Shown here piece after piece: positions 1 to 9,858 of a DNA stretch of 64,000 nt (position 1 is its first letter; every line of letters starts with the position of its first letter). A program made the translations under genes and the position numbers. The notes under the pieces were generated by a model. The model did not search any database. It was given only the letters and a program-made list of their open reading frames with translations, and had not been told where the DNA came from. The stretch lies in NCBI GenBank assembly GCA_029747015.1, contig JAKOGI010000110.1, positions 62,001 through 126,000 on the forward strand, in the 5' to 3' direction. This DNA is from Carnegiea gigantea. Lineage: Eukaryota; Streptophyta; Magnoliopsida; Caryophyllales; Cactaceae.

Positions 1-108
1 TAATAATAATCATAATTATTATTATATTATTATAATTATAATTATTATTATTATTATAGTAATAATAATAATTATTATAATTATAGTATAATAATAATAA
101 TTATTTTT

Positions 109-186
<78 letters not shown>

Positions 187-191
187 AATGT
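1..191. repeat. compound triplet microsatellite (TAA/TTA)n-(AAC)n
   Basis: Imperfect TAA/TTA triplets run to about 148 and then change to AAC triplets to about 186. Long poly-Val, poly-Ile and poly-Leu reading frames over this stretch are products of the repeat and not proteins. Confidence 0.95.
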
Positions 192-386
192 TGAACCCTG
201 GGGATAAGAACTTGAAACCCCCCAATAATAGGAGGGTTCAAGTTCCAGGGGTTTATGGGGGAACTTGATCCCCCCAAGTATCAAGTTCCTTTTCCCAAAT
301 TTATCACCAAACATTAGAGAGTGGAACTAGAAATCTGAGGATTCAAGTCCCCAACCCTTTTTTACTCACCAAACACCCCCTAAATA
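1..386. mobile_element. right-hand part of a MITE-like element, cut by the window edge
   Basis: The sequence ends near 386 in ACCAAACACCCCCTAAA, which reads on the minus strand as a GGGGGTGTTTGGTG terminus, a form common at ends of plant hAT-type MITEs. The interior is a triplet microsatellite followed by a G/C-rich stretch with repeated TCAAGT and CCCC/GGGG words. The matching left terminus would lie before base 1, so the class is inferred from one end only. Confidence 0.4.
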
Positions 387-1093
387 TTTTTTGGCAAGTT
401 CCACCATTGCTAGGAAAGCGTCACACAACAGAATGTGATTTGAAACGACATATTCTTTTAACCCTGGCTTTATGACGAGTGACAGCACATGTACAAAGAT
501 AGACCTGAGTCCTTACCCAATAACAACACTCAAAATAAAAAACGGATTATAAATGGAATAAAATTCATTCAAGGTTGCAAATTAGGCCCGTTTTCACAAG
601 AATAAAGCTTTGCTTCCATGATTTCTACAGGCTCTTACAAATTTCCATCTACAGCTTTAAAATACTTTTGCCGGTTTTTGTAGTTTCTGTAAATATTTAT
701 AGATTTCTATGAACTTTCCGCAAATTTTCCTCATTTTTGGCCTTGTGATATCCAGAAGTGACGCAAAGCCTATATCATACTCCTAAAAGCATATACTCTC
801 GTTAGCCACATCAGTGCCATAAATTAAAAAATATCTCAATGATAAATACACGTTGGAGAAATGTATATACTTGGCAAGTGAGAGTACATATTCTCAGGTG
901 TATGAGATACATTGTCGATGTGACAAGTCATGTGCTTGCATTAACCAAATAATCCAAATGTTAATTTTCACAAACTATCTAAAAGTCAGGATGGGTTTAT
1001 CAAAATTAACTGCGATATATACATCCCAAAAAAGAAAAAGAACAAAACAAAAAAAACCAAAATAAAAAAGGAAAGAAATTTGGAAATCCTTAA
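387..1093. other. AT-rich intergenic DNA, nothing recognised
   Basis: No reading frame with protein-like composition, no RNA gene and no terminal repeats were seen. The longest open frame (853-1065) is Lys-rich because of an A-rich tract and is not convincing. Confidence 0.6.
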
Positions 1094-1454
1094 GAGCATC
1101 TCCAACGGACAGCTCGCGAGCCTTAGGAGCTGGGCCAAGTTGCCTGAACACTCTGTAATAGTTGAGCCGGCAAGCTGCTTGCAAGCATGGCCGTGAGCCA
1201 TGAGCCATCTTACCCCTTTTTCTTTTGCTTTTTTTAAAAAAATTTTTAATAATTTTTCCCTTTTTTGGATTTTAAAAAAAAGTTGTGTGGCATAAAATGA
1301 GTTACATGTAGTGTTTTATTTGGTAAGTTAAAGTAGTGAGCTTCTATTAATAGAAGAATGAGAATTGTGAATTAAAAAGTTAAAGAAAAAGCTAATATAA
1401 CAATGATAAATTTCTACTGATGCGCCAAGAAATGAACCACCAGTAGAGATGCTC
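1094..1454. mobile_element. MITE-like element with GAGCATCTC termini
   Basis: The left end reads GAGCATCTCCAACGG and the right end is the imperfect inverse, CCACCAGTAGAGATGCTC. The span is about 360 bp, non-coding and AT-rich in its centre. GAGCATCTCCAAC termini are typical of a widespread plant MITE class. No clean target duplication could be read, so the superfamily is left open. Confidence 0.55.
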
Positions 1455-1641
1455 AAGCGGCGTGTATAGTAGAAATAAAGGTGAAAGCTGCTGGATAGAT
1501 TTCAAGAAATCTGAAAAGCTGGGGTAGAAGAGGAAGCTGGTCGAGAAAACTACTCAAGTATGCATTGCATTTAGACCTGTCATTTTGAACCAACGGATTA
1601 AATACGGATCAAATATATTTAAATTTGGATAAAATATAAAT

Positions 1642-1646
1642 AGAGT
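1642..1646. repeat. target site duplication, left copy (AGAGT)
   Basis: The five bases AGAGT directly precede the TGTTAGG end of the Copia element. They recur exactly after its other end at 6964-6968, the 5-bp duplication expected from Copia integrase. Confidence 0.9.
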
Positions 1647-2218
1647 TGTTAGGAATAAAGGGGATAATAGGATGTGACAATGCAACAGAATTCAACCAAG
1701 AACACAACGCAACAATGAAAGAAACAAGAATAAAGGACACAGGGAATTTTACGTGGAAACCCAATGTGGGAAAAACCACGGACGGCGACAGCACACCGAC
1801 AAATTTCACTATGAGCAGAGTAGTACACCACAATCACTTCAGTGATTAAGAGCAGAATTACAATACTCTCAATTGTATTCTCTCACAAATAACCTCACTC
1901 TCTCAATGTGTTTTCTATTCTGGAGTGTTTTGAAACAAGGCCCTAGACCCCCTTTATATAGGGTCTGTGAGGTAGGGTTTCCCCCTGAAAAACCCTTGCT
2001 GCCGCCTTCCAAAAACCGTCACCAAAGCGCAACCCTAGCCGCCACTTTAAGGCGGCAGAAAATTTCCCCTGGCACGGTCGTGCCAGGGCGGCACGGGCAC
2101 ACCGTGTCACTTCTCTGTCTGCTCTATTCTTCGGTCTTCTGTGTCGCGGCACGCCCGTGCCCATGCAGCATGTTCACCCCGTGCCTAAACCCGAAATTTT
2201 GGGCCACAAAATCCAACA
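1647..2218 (-). repeat. 3' LTR of the Copia element
   Basis: This 572-bp repeat runs from TGTTAGG to CCAACA, so it has TG...CA ends. A TATA box lies at about 1951-1960 on the minus strand. It carries a short perfect hairpin at 2068-2087 (stem CCTGGCAC) where the other LTR has a longer palindrome. Confidence 0.95.
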
Positions 2219-2230
2219 ATCTCCACCTTG
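2219..2230 (-). promoter_or_regulatory. polypurine tract of the Copia element
   Basis: On the minus strand a purine-rich stretch containing AAGGTGGAGAT directly abuts the 3' LTR. This is the expected position of the plus-strand primer for reverse transcription. Confidence 0.8.
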
Positions 2231-2319
2231 GACCAAAATCTCTAGTCTTCAATTACCGTCGTCGTCGTCACACCCCAAGGGGTGATGCCCCTCTATGGGG
2301 CTATGCCCCGCAGGGCTTC

Positions 2320-3996
2320 TCAATGACTGTGAACTCCCACTAAGTCCAAGCAATGCTCCAACTTAGCTGTAGATAGTGGCTTTATAAGCATGTTAGCAGG
2401 ATTCTCTGAGGTGTGAACTTTCTTCATCATTATTTCTCCTGCAGCAATTGTGTCTCGTACATAATGATATTTGACGCTGATATGCTTGGTCTTCGAGTGG
2501 TAGGCATCATTCTTTGTCAGATGTATGGCACTCTGACTATCAGAATATACCACAGTAGCAGATTGTGGTATCCCAAGCTCCATTACCAGTCCCCTTAGCC
2601 AGGTAGCTTCCTTCACCCCTTCAGTGGCAGCAATATACTCAACTTCTGTTGTGGACAGAGTTGCAATAGATTGTAAAGACGCTTTCCAAGAGATAGCGCC
2701 CCCACATATGGTAAAGATGTACCCAGATATGGACCTCCTCCTATCCAAATCACCAGCATAATCAGAATCAACATACCCTACTACATCAGATGTAGCAGCC
2801 TTGTTTCTATCAAATACCAGCCCTTTCCCCACAGGTCCCTTTACATACTGTAGGATCCATTTTACACCCTCCCAGTGGTCCTTTCCAGGATTATGCATAT
2901 ATCTACTTACCACACTCACAGCATGTGATAAGTCTGGTCTGGTACAGACCATGGCATACATCAAACTCCCTACAGCACTAGAGTATGGTACATTGGACAT
3001 TCTACCGATGTCCTCTTCTGTTTGCGGACAGCATTCCGCAGACAGTCTAAAATGTGCAGCAATAGGGGTAGTCACTGCCTTGTAGTCCCTCATATTGAAC
3101 TTGCTTAATACCTTCTCAAGATATTTTTCTTGAGACAAATATAATTTTCCCTCCTTTCGATCCCTGTGAATCTCCATGCCCAGTATCCTTTTAGCTGCAC
3201 CTAAGTCTTTCATTTCGAATTTCTTACTGAGTTGAGATTTTAGCATGCTAATCAGATTTTTATCTTTAGATGCAATTAGCATGTCATCAACATACAGTAG
3301 TAGATATATAAAGGACCCATCACCATATTGTCTAAAGTATACACAATTATCATATCTACTACGTATGTAACCATTATAAATCATAAACGTGTCAAAACGT
3401 TTATACCACTGCCTAGGAGCCTGCTTGAGTCCATACAAGGACTTTTTCAACTTACATACCATGTGTTCCTTATCAGGAACAGCAACCCCTTCAGGTTGCT
3501 TCATATATATCTCCTCTTCCAGCTCACCATGCAGGAAGGCTGTTTTTACATCAAGCTGCTCCAATTCCAAGTTAAACAATGTCACAATGGATAACAATAA
3601 TCGAATAGAGGTGTGTCTGACTACAGGAGAGAAAACCTCATTGTAGTCTATACCTTCCCGTTGGTTGCAACTACGAACAACCAACCTTGCTTTCCACCTT
3701 GCATCCTCTACCCCAGGAATGCCCTCCTTCTTTTTGTATATCCATTTGGCAGTTAAGGCCCGTCGGCCTTTAGGCAGGTTACATAACTCCCAAGTCCCGT
3801 TTTTCTGCAGACTTTCCATTTCTTCTTGCATAGCCTGAACCCAATTGGGTGAACTTGGGCAGGTGATGGCTTCAGTATAATTTGAAGGCTCAGTTCCTTC
3901 AGACACTTCCTCTGCAACTGAAAGTGCAAATGCCATCAGCCCTTCAATCATCGTTGTACCGGGCCGGTCTCCTGATCTCCCTACGAGGACGATCAT
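2320..3996 (-). pseudogene. Copia reverse transcriptase and RNase H (3' part of pol)
   Basis: This 558-codon open frame carries the Copia-type reverse transcriptase domain (about residues 60-310). It includes the DVKTAFLHGELEEEIYM block and the catalytic YVDD motif. RNase H follows (about residues 410-550), with the acidic residues of GYVDSDYAGD, the Glu of STTEVEYIA and the Asp of YSDSQSA. The frame ends at a TGA at 2320-2322, about 90 bp before the polypurine tract. It is open throughout but lies in a different frame from the integrase segment upstream, overlapping it at 3944-3996, so it is separated from the rest of pol by an indel. Both enzymes copy element RNA into DNA in virus-like particles. 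Called a pseudogene because the complete polyprotein is broken, although this segment looks intact. Confidence 0.93.
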
Positions 3997-5119
3997 GTGC
4001 TATAGAGTGCTCAACCTCCTCCCGAGGTTGATTAGTGCTGATAGCCCCAGGCTCAGTGACCTGGACTTCCCTCATAGTTTCCTTAACAGCTCCACCTTGA
4101 GCTGTAGCAGTCTCCAGCTCCACCTCCATGCTGGTGTCTTGCTGAGTTCCTGCACCAGTAGAAGGAACAGCAGCATTCTTTCCAGAAGATAATATATCAG
4201 ACTCATTGAAAGTAACATCCCTACTTTGTATTACTTTCTTAGAATCAGGACACCACATACGATACCCCTTAGATTCACTAGCATACCCCAAAAACATACA
4301 TTTAACTGCTCTAGGTGCTAGTTTTCCCTCATTTACATGAGCATACACAGGACACCCAAATACCCTGAGATTAGAGTAGTCAACAGGATTACCTGACCAT
4401 ACTTCTTCTGGAATCTGAAACTCGATGGAGGAGTGTGGTGATCGATTCACCAGGTAGCAGGCCGTAGAGATGGCCTCAGCCCAAAACGCTTTGCGATCCC
4501 AAAGCCCAGCAGTTGAAAGCAAACACCGTGCTTTCTATAACAATGTCCTGTTAATTCGTTCTGCGACCCCATTCTGTTGTGGTTTCCCGACCAAGGTTTT
4601 ATGCCTGGCTATGCCGTTTGCTGTGCAGAACTCTTCAAACTCAGATTCAACAAACTCCAGGCCATTATCAGTCCTGAGTTTCTTGATCCTTTTGCCAGTC
4701 TGGTTCTCAACCAGAGCCTTGAATTTCTTGAACATTGAGAATGTCTCGTTTTTCTGTCTCAAGAAATACACCCAAACTTTTCGTGAGAAATCATCAACAA
4801 ATGTTAACATGTAACGCTTACCTCCCAGCGAAGGTACCTTAGAGGGACCCCACAAATCAGAATGGATGTAGTCCAGGACCCCCTGAGTACGGTGACTAGC
4901 CTTTGAGAAACTTACCCTTTTCTGTTTCCCAAATACGCAGTGATCACAAAAATCCAACTTACCTGTACTAGCGTTACCAAGACAACCTTTCTTACCCAGA
5001 ATGGTCATCCCTTTCTCACTCATATGGCCCAACCTCATGTGCCATAATATCGTCTCATCTGCTGTACCTATCGCAGCTCCTCCTGTAACTGTGGCTCCCT
5101 GCAGGATATAGAGACTGCC
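3944..5119 (-). pseudogene. Copia integrase with GAG-pre-integrase region, TAG-interrupted
   Basis: In one frame the segment begins with the GAG-pre-integrase region (an H-rich RLGHMSEKGM block and CDHCVFGK) and continues into the integrase core. The catalytic triad can be followed: Asp in HSDLWGP, Asp in LRTDNG and Glu in NGVAER. A TAG at 4535-4537 interrupts the frame just after the catalytic Glu. The C-terminal part (VNRSPH, LRVFGCPVYAHV) is open again to 3944. At 3944-3996 the frame shifts relative to reverse transcriptase. Integrase inserts element DNA into chromosomes; this copy cannot produce the full enzyme without readthrough. Confidence 0.92.
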
Positions 5120-5122
5120 CTA

Positions 5123-5572
5123 CCTCAGTCCCTTCATCATCACCATGGCTCCTTTAGCCACCTTTAAAGCTCCATTCTCCATGACGATTCTGCAACCATT
5201 AGACTCAAGAGTTCCCAAGGAAATCAAGCAACGAGTCATATCAGGAATATGACGCACTTTAGACAATGTTCTAATAGTGCCATCATGGGTTCTGATCTGA
5301 ACTGTACCTATCCCTGCAACCTTGCATTCACTATCATTGCCCATAAGTACCACCCCAGAATCCACAGACTCATAAGTAACGAACCAGTCCCTATGAGGAC
5401 ACATGTGGAGTGTGCAACCAGAATCCAAGACCCAATTGTCATCCACCCCTTTCCCAGAGGTGGTAGCTAAAGAAGTAGTAAGCAGAACATCCCCATCTGA
5501 CTCAGACTCTACCACACAGTCAGCAGTAGCAGTTTTACCCGTTTCCTCATTTTGTTCTTTAGCTTCCAACAA
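5123..5572 (-). pseudogene. Copia aspartic protease segment
   Basis: The segment carries WVLDSGCTLHM, the aspartic protease active-site signature (D-S-G) of Copia elements. A TAG at 5120-5122 separates it from the GAG-pre-integrase region downstream in the same frame. Its upstream end overlaps the gag frame at 5509-5572 in a different frame, implying a small indel just after the zinc knuckle. The protease would cut the Gag-Pol polyprotein. Confidence 0.88.
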
Positions 5573-6342
5573 TTAGCCTTTATGTGACCCAATTTTTTGC
5601 AAAAGTGGCAGGTTTTATTAGCATGAGGATTTCTCGATTTAGAACGGCTCTTTCTATTACCGTTTTTCCTTTTCTCAGTTGTCCTACCCCCAACAGCCAG
5701 CCCTTCACCCTGGTCAGCATAAATGTCATGGTCAAACTTTTCTTTTGAAAGAAGGTTAGCCTTGACATCCTCAAACGATATAGTATCCGTGTTACTATAC
5801 AGCATGATTTCTTTAAAATGTTTATATGAAGGGGGTAGTGAGACAACAAGCAAGATGGCTTTATCCTCATCATCAATTTTTACATCCAGACCTTCCAAAT
5901 CAACTAGAATTGAATTGAAATCATTCAGATGTTTCTGGACAGGCGTACCTTCAGCCATACGACAGGTGTACAACCTTTCTTTTAGCCTGATCTTATTGGC
6001 TAGACTCTTTGTCATATATAGTTCTTCTAGCCTAGCCCAAAGGTCAATAGTAGTTACCTTATCAAGAACCTCGCGGAGCACGTGAGGTGCCAGACATAGT
6101 TGTATGGCTGAAACTGCCTTCAGCTCCAGTTCCTCCCATTCCTCATTTGTCAACTTCCCACGCCTTTTCTGCTGATCCTCAGCCCACTTTTTATCCGTTG
6201 TGCCTACAGGTTTGACGTGAGGTCCCTGCAGGACCTTCCACAGCCCGTGCTGGATGAGGACCGTCCTCATCTGCACCTTCCAGAGATTAAAGCTAATCTC
6301 CCCGTCGAATTTCTATATGTCCACCTTCATGATTGAAGACAT
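5509..6342 (-). pseudogene. Copia gag (UBN2-type capsid with CCHC zinc knuckle)
   Basis: The gag reading frame probably starts at the ATG at 6340-6342, close after the primer-binding site. It meets a TAG at codon 10 (6313-6315) and is then open to 5509. The body matches the UBN2-type gag of plant Copia elements. Near its C-terminus it has CHFCKKLGHIKANC, a CX2CX4HX4C zinc knuckle that binds element RNA. Gag forms the virus-like particle. The frame change to the protease segment comes right after the knuckle. Confidence 0.9.
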
Positions 6343-6354
6343 CCTATAACCTAA

Positions 6355-6365
6355 CTCTGATACCA
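6355..6365 (-). promoter_or_regulatory. primer-binding site (initiator-Met tRNA type)
   Basis: On the minus strand TGGTATCAGAG lies two bases inside the 5' LTR. It is complementary to the 3' end of plant initiator-methionine tRNA, the usual primer of Copia and gypsy elements. Confidence 0.9.
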
Positions 6366-6367
6366 CT

Positions 6368-6963
6368 TGTTAGGAATAAAGGGGATAATAGGATGTGACA
6401 ATGCAACAGAATTCAACCAAGAACACAACGCAACAATGAAAGAAACAAGAATAAAGGACACAGGGAATTTTACGTGGAAACCCAATGTGGGAAAAAAAAC
6501 CACGGACGGCGACAGCACACCGACAAATTTCACTATGAGCAGAGTTGTACACCACAATCACTTCAGTGATTAAGAGCAGAATTACAATACTCTCGATTGT
6601 ATTCTCTCACAAATAACCTCACTCTCTCAATGTATTTTCTATTCTGGAGTGTTTTGAAACAAGGCCCTAGACCCCTTTATATAGGGTCTGTGAGGTAGGG
6701 TTTCCCCCTGAAAAACCCTTGCTGCCGCCTTCCAAAAATCGTCACCAAAGCGCAACCCTAGCCGCCACTTTAAGGCGGCAGAAAATTTCCCCTGGCACGG
6801 TCGTGCCGTGCCATGTGGCATGACCGTGCCACATGGCACGGGCACACCGTGTCACTTCTCTGTCTGCTCTGTTCTTCGGTCTTCTGTGTCGCGGCACGCC
6901 CGTGCCCTTGCAGCATGTTCACCCCGTGCCTAAACCCGAGATTTTGGGTCACAAAACCCAACA
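6368..6963 (-). repeat. 5' LTR of the Copia element
   Basis: This 596-bp repeat with TG...CA ends is near-identical to 1647-2218. It is about 24 bp longer, mainly from a palindromic segment at 6807-6840. A TATA box lies at about 6673-6682 on the minus strand and would start element transcription. Confidence 0.95.
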
Positions 6964-6968
6964 AGAGT
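6964..6968. repeat. target site duplication, right copy (AGAGT)
   Basis: Exact copy of the five bases at 1642-1646, immediately outside the other LTR. Confidence 0.9.
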
Positions 6969-7043
6969 ATATTTTAAATTCGAGTAAAATATCGACGAGT
7001 GTATTTTGATTTTACGGATTTTGGATCAACATAACAGGTTTAG

Positions 7044-8644
7044 AGTATTTTTTCTGTGAGCTATTTTTCTTTTTCCAAAATTAAAAATTCTGTATATTTA
7101 TTACTCAAAATTGTCAGTATTTAATGAACAAACATAACAATTGTAATTTCTCAAAAGAATATTAAAAATATTCAAACTTTTTATTATAATATATGAACAT
7201 CTTGTATGGACAGACAAAGAATCAAACCCCACTTAATTTTGGATAGATCGACCCATACATTTAAAGAAGGTCAATAGCGAATCGGTCATTCATAGGATAG
7301 CCTGTTTAGAGCATTTTAATGGGCTGTAGCAGTTTGATTGTTAATAAACTATTTAATAATTTAATATTTTTATTAACTAACATACCAATATTCTAGGTAA
7401 AACTTTATTAATAGACCGACCCCAATACGAATACGGCTAGCCTTTTTCTTACAATTAGCATCGTAGTTCAAGACTAGTTAGAATAAAATTAAAAAAATTA
7501 AATAAAAAAATACAAGATATTATCTTGCATTTATAACATCAAAAATTTAAATTATTACAAATTAATTAATTTTAAAAATAATTAGGCAAATTTGTTCAAC
7601 TAAGCATATAATGGTATGAATTACGCATCTTTTTTTAAATAAATTTTTTTAAAAAAATTAAATGATTATTTCATACACTTTTATACCCATTTTTAACGTT
7701 TTTTCATTTAAAAGTTGTGTATGATATTATTTTTAAAAAATGGAGAAGAAAAAATAAGTTTATCATTGTTTAATTTGTAAATAGATACAATAGTTATATG
7801 ATATCTTTTTAAACTATTCGATAAAAATGACTAATCAATTTTGTTAAGAGAGATAAATCGGAGAAAAATAAAAAATTAAGTATATAATGTTGAGGTCAAG
7901 CGAGCGGGTTCGAATTCAAATTCGGCCCGTTAATTTACGGATTTTCTAGTTTGAGTTGAGAAAATCGTGCCCAAAATTCAAAATTTTTGAGTAAATTTGG
8001 ATCGAGTTTTTGAATCGGATCAATTTTTAACTGGTATATTTGCGTTGGACTGCGTTGCCGCGTTTTCGTGATGAATACGCCTGCGCAGTAAGCCACGCTG
8101 ATGTGCGCACCAGTAAATTAAATGAAGCCTATGCAGCTACAATTAGGTCTACACCATTGCATAGCCAGCTAGTATTGCTACACCGTCAACTCCCATCAAA
8201 TCAGATTAGAAACAAACGCTCCTGGTACTGCCACGTACCAACGCTCGGGAAATAAAAAAAGAACAGAAAAATGTTGAGGCAACGCCATCAGTTGTGTCCA
8301 TAGCCTCCCTTTTTTTGGGCGAGTTTTAAACAGACCGATGCACTTGGCCTTATCTCAATGGTCACTCAGCAGATTATAACTGGTCAGGGGAGGGTAAAAT
8401 GCCGAAACTCTGGTTACTGTCTGGAACTAATAAGTAATAACCCATTCATGATTCAGTGATTCATAATTCCTCACACAAGGTAGGAAGTGGTCCCCCACTA
8501 ACATTGAGTGTGAATCAATTCAGCTTAAAGTCTAGATTAATAGTAACAAATAATCCCCTATCAACAAAACTAATGGTTAAACGAACTCAAGCGAATAATA
8601 TAGTTCTTAAGCAATAAACATTTGGAAGTGGTAGGAGAGATTTA
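7044..8644. other. AT-rich intergenic DNA
   Basis: No gene was recognised. A somewhat GC-richer patch at 8038-8255 contains a 71-codon open frame of no recognisable family. The stretch 7900-8030 has words similar to the inverted-repeat element around the Copia insertion (CGGATTTT, AATTTGGATC) and may be another decayed repeat. Confidence 0.5.
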
Positions 8645-8995
8645 TAATTCTATTTGACAAATAACTATTAACTGTTAATTATTTATATTAACTATTAGCT
8701 CTTAATTATATGAGTTAGCTATTTAAATTAACTATTTAAATTAACTATTTATTAAAAATTATTAAATAAACTTAATTATTTCTAATAAAGTTATAAAAAA
8801 ACTAATTTTTTAAAAGACTCTTGTAAAATGCTCATAAAACTAACTTTTTTAAATTAATTTTTTAAACCTAAAAACCTTTTCTGAAAAACTCCTCTATCAA
8901 ATACCTATATTAAATTTTTTTATTTAATTAAATAATTAATTTTAATTAAAAAAAATTTTTATTAAAAATTCTTCCACCAAACGCCTCCAATCAGG
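8645..8995. mobile_element. AT-rich MITE-like element (TTTGGCAAA/TTAGCTGTT family, copy 1)
   Basis: The left end has CTATTTGACAAATAACTATT and the right end is the imperfect inverse of GCGTTTGGTGGAAGAATTTTT. The interior is rich in TTAACTATTAGCT words and is non-coding. Similar elements lie at 18037, 24672, 37326, 48005 and 60334. The ends resemble hAT-type MITEs; target duplications were not resolved. Confidence 0.45.
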
Positions 8996-9250
8996 ACATC
9001 TAAAGCTAGCCGGTTTAGAAGGGCGGGCAAAAGAAATCAGGCAGTTGGTTGTAAGAATTCAAGAAAGGGCAGTCACTACTAACTAATCACACAGAAAAAG
9101 CCTTCACTATTTAACTCATTTCAGCGTCGCATACAATCTATTCATATACCTTACGTATCACAACCACTCGGGACACAACAGACAAAACAAAGAACACATG
9201 GAGATACACTTATGATGACTTGTAGCAGTTGAAAGTATAGAGCTAGAAAT

Positions 9251-9685
9251 TCAGGCGGAGATATCAATGGCTTTAACATGGGGCTTCTTCTCTTCAACCT
9301 TAGGCACTGTGACAGTAAGCACCCCATTCTCCATGGAAGCCTTGATCTCATCAAGCTTGGCATTCTCAGGCAGTCTGAACCTCCTCAGGAACTTTCCAGA
9401 ACTCCGCTCAACTCGATGCCACTTATCATTCTTCTCTTCTTTCTCCCTGCTTCTCCCTCCGCTGATCTGAAGCACTCTGCCGTCTTCAACCTCCACCTTC
9501 ACCTCCTCCTTCTTAACGCCAGGAAGATCCGCCCTGAAGATGTGGGCTTCCCGGGTCTCCTTCCAGTCGATCCGGGCATTCACAAAGGCTTCGGCGTCGC
9601 GGGCCGAGGAGAGAGATTGGAATGGATCCCAGATGTCAAAGACATTGCTGCTTCGGTTTCCGAATACGCTTGGAATCAGCGACAT
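9251..9685 (-). CDS. class I small heat-shock protein (cytosolic, ~16.5 kDa)
   Basis: Intronless gene of 144 codons. The start MSLIPS and the WDPF motif at residues 19-22 are typical of cytosolic class I plant small heat-shock proteins. The alpha-crystallin domain spans about residues 38-130. It includes [17 protein letters not shown] and the conserved [11 protein letters not shown] (119-129). The C-terminal I-x-I motif (Ile140-Asp-Ile142) docks neighbouring dimers in the oligomer. Such proteins are ATP-independent chaperones that hold unfolding proteins during heat stress. It is about 13 residues shorter than its neighbour at 10999 and lacks part of the N-terminal arm between the start and WDPF. 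A GAA-CT-TTC heat-shock element lies about 150 bp upstream. It diverges head to head from the second class I gene. Confidence 0.95.
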   Translation of the reverse strand: MSLIPSVFGNRSSNVFDIWDPFQSLSSARDAEAFVNARIDWKETREAHIFRADLPGVKKEEVKVEVEDGRVLQISGGRSREKEEKNDKWHRVERSSGKFLRRFRLPENAKLDEIKASMENGVLTVTVPKVEEKKPHVKAIDISA

Positions 9686-9820
9686 TTTCTTGATTGCTTC
9701 TTGATGATCACCGATGAAGATACAGAGGGATTTTGAAAATTGAAGCTTTTAATTGCTTTGACAAGTCGGAAGTTTCGATTTTTTGGTGACGAGGGTGGAG
9801 CATGAAGCAGGGAATTTAGA

Positions 9821-9858
9821 GATATGGGGATGAACTTTCTGGTATGTTCTTCGGATTC
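9821..9858 (-). promoter_or_regulatory. putative heat-shock element cluster of the 9251-9685 gene
   Basis: GAACTTTC (9832-9839) is an alternating GAA-nn-TTC heat-shock-factor half-site pair. Further TTC triplets follow at 9850-9852 and 9856-9858. A weak TATA-like CATATC lies next to it at 9821-9827 on the minus strand, about 140 bp before the start codon. Confidence 0.5.

Larger units (their letters stand above)
1647..6963 (-). mobile_element. Ty1/Copia LTR retrotransposon, young but coding-defective
   Basis: This is a complete structural element of 5,317 bp on the minus strand. From its own 5' end it has an LTR (6368-6963), a primer-binding site matching initiator-Met tRNA (6355-6365), gag with a zinc knuckle, protease, integrase, reverse transcriptase and RNase H, a polypurine tract, and a 3' LTR (1647-2218). 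Integrase before reverse transcriptase is the Copia order. AGAGT flanks both sides. By eye the LTRs differ by about nine substitutions plus indels over ~570 bp, about 98% identity, which suggests a recent insertion. The coding region carries three in-frame TAG stops and two frame changes, so it cannot now make an intact polyprotein; enzymes could only be supplied by another copy. Confidence 0.97.
1572..7043. mobile_element. older inverted-repeat element split by the Copia insertion
   Basis: The 75 bp left of the Copia element (1572-1646) begin with TAGACCTGTCATTTTGA. The 75 bp to its right (6969-7043) end with the imperfect inverse of that sequence (TGTTATGTTGATCC on the minus strand, followed by TCCGTAAAAT). 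Joined across the Copia insertion they would form an element of about 150 bp with imperfect terminal inverted repeats. Short AT-rich MITEs with ACCTGTCA-type ends are known in plants; the assignment is inference. Confidence 0.45.

Noticed and set aside
22..314. Open frames with long Val, Ile or Leu runs
   Set aside because: They are translations of the TAA/AAC microsatellite.
1646..1849. 67-68-codon frame repeated at 1646-1849 and 6367-6573
   Set aside because: It lies inside the two Copia LTRs, so the duplication reflects the LTRs and not a gene pair.
8040..8255. 71-codon frame in a GC-richer patch
   Set aside because: No recognisable family, no codon or motif support; start and stop are arbitrary.
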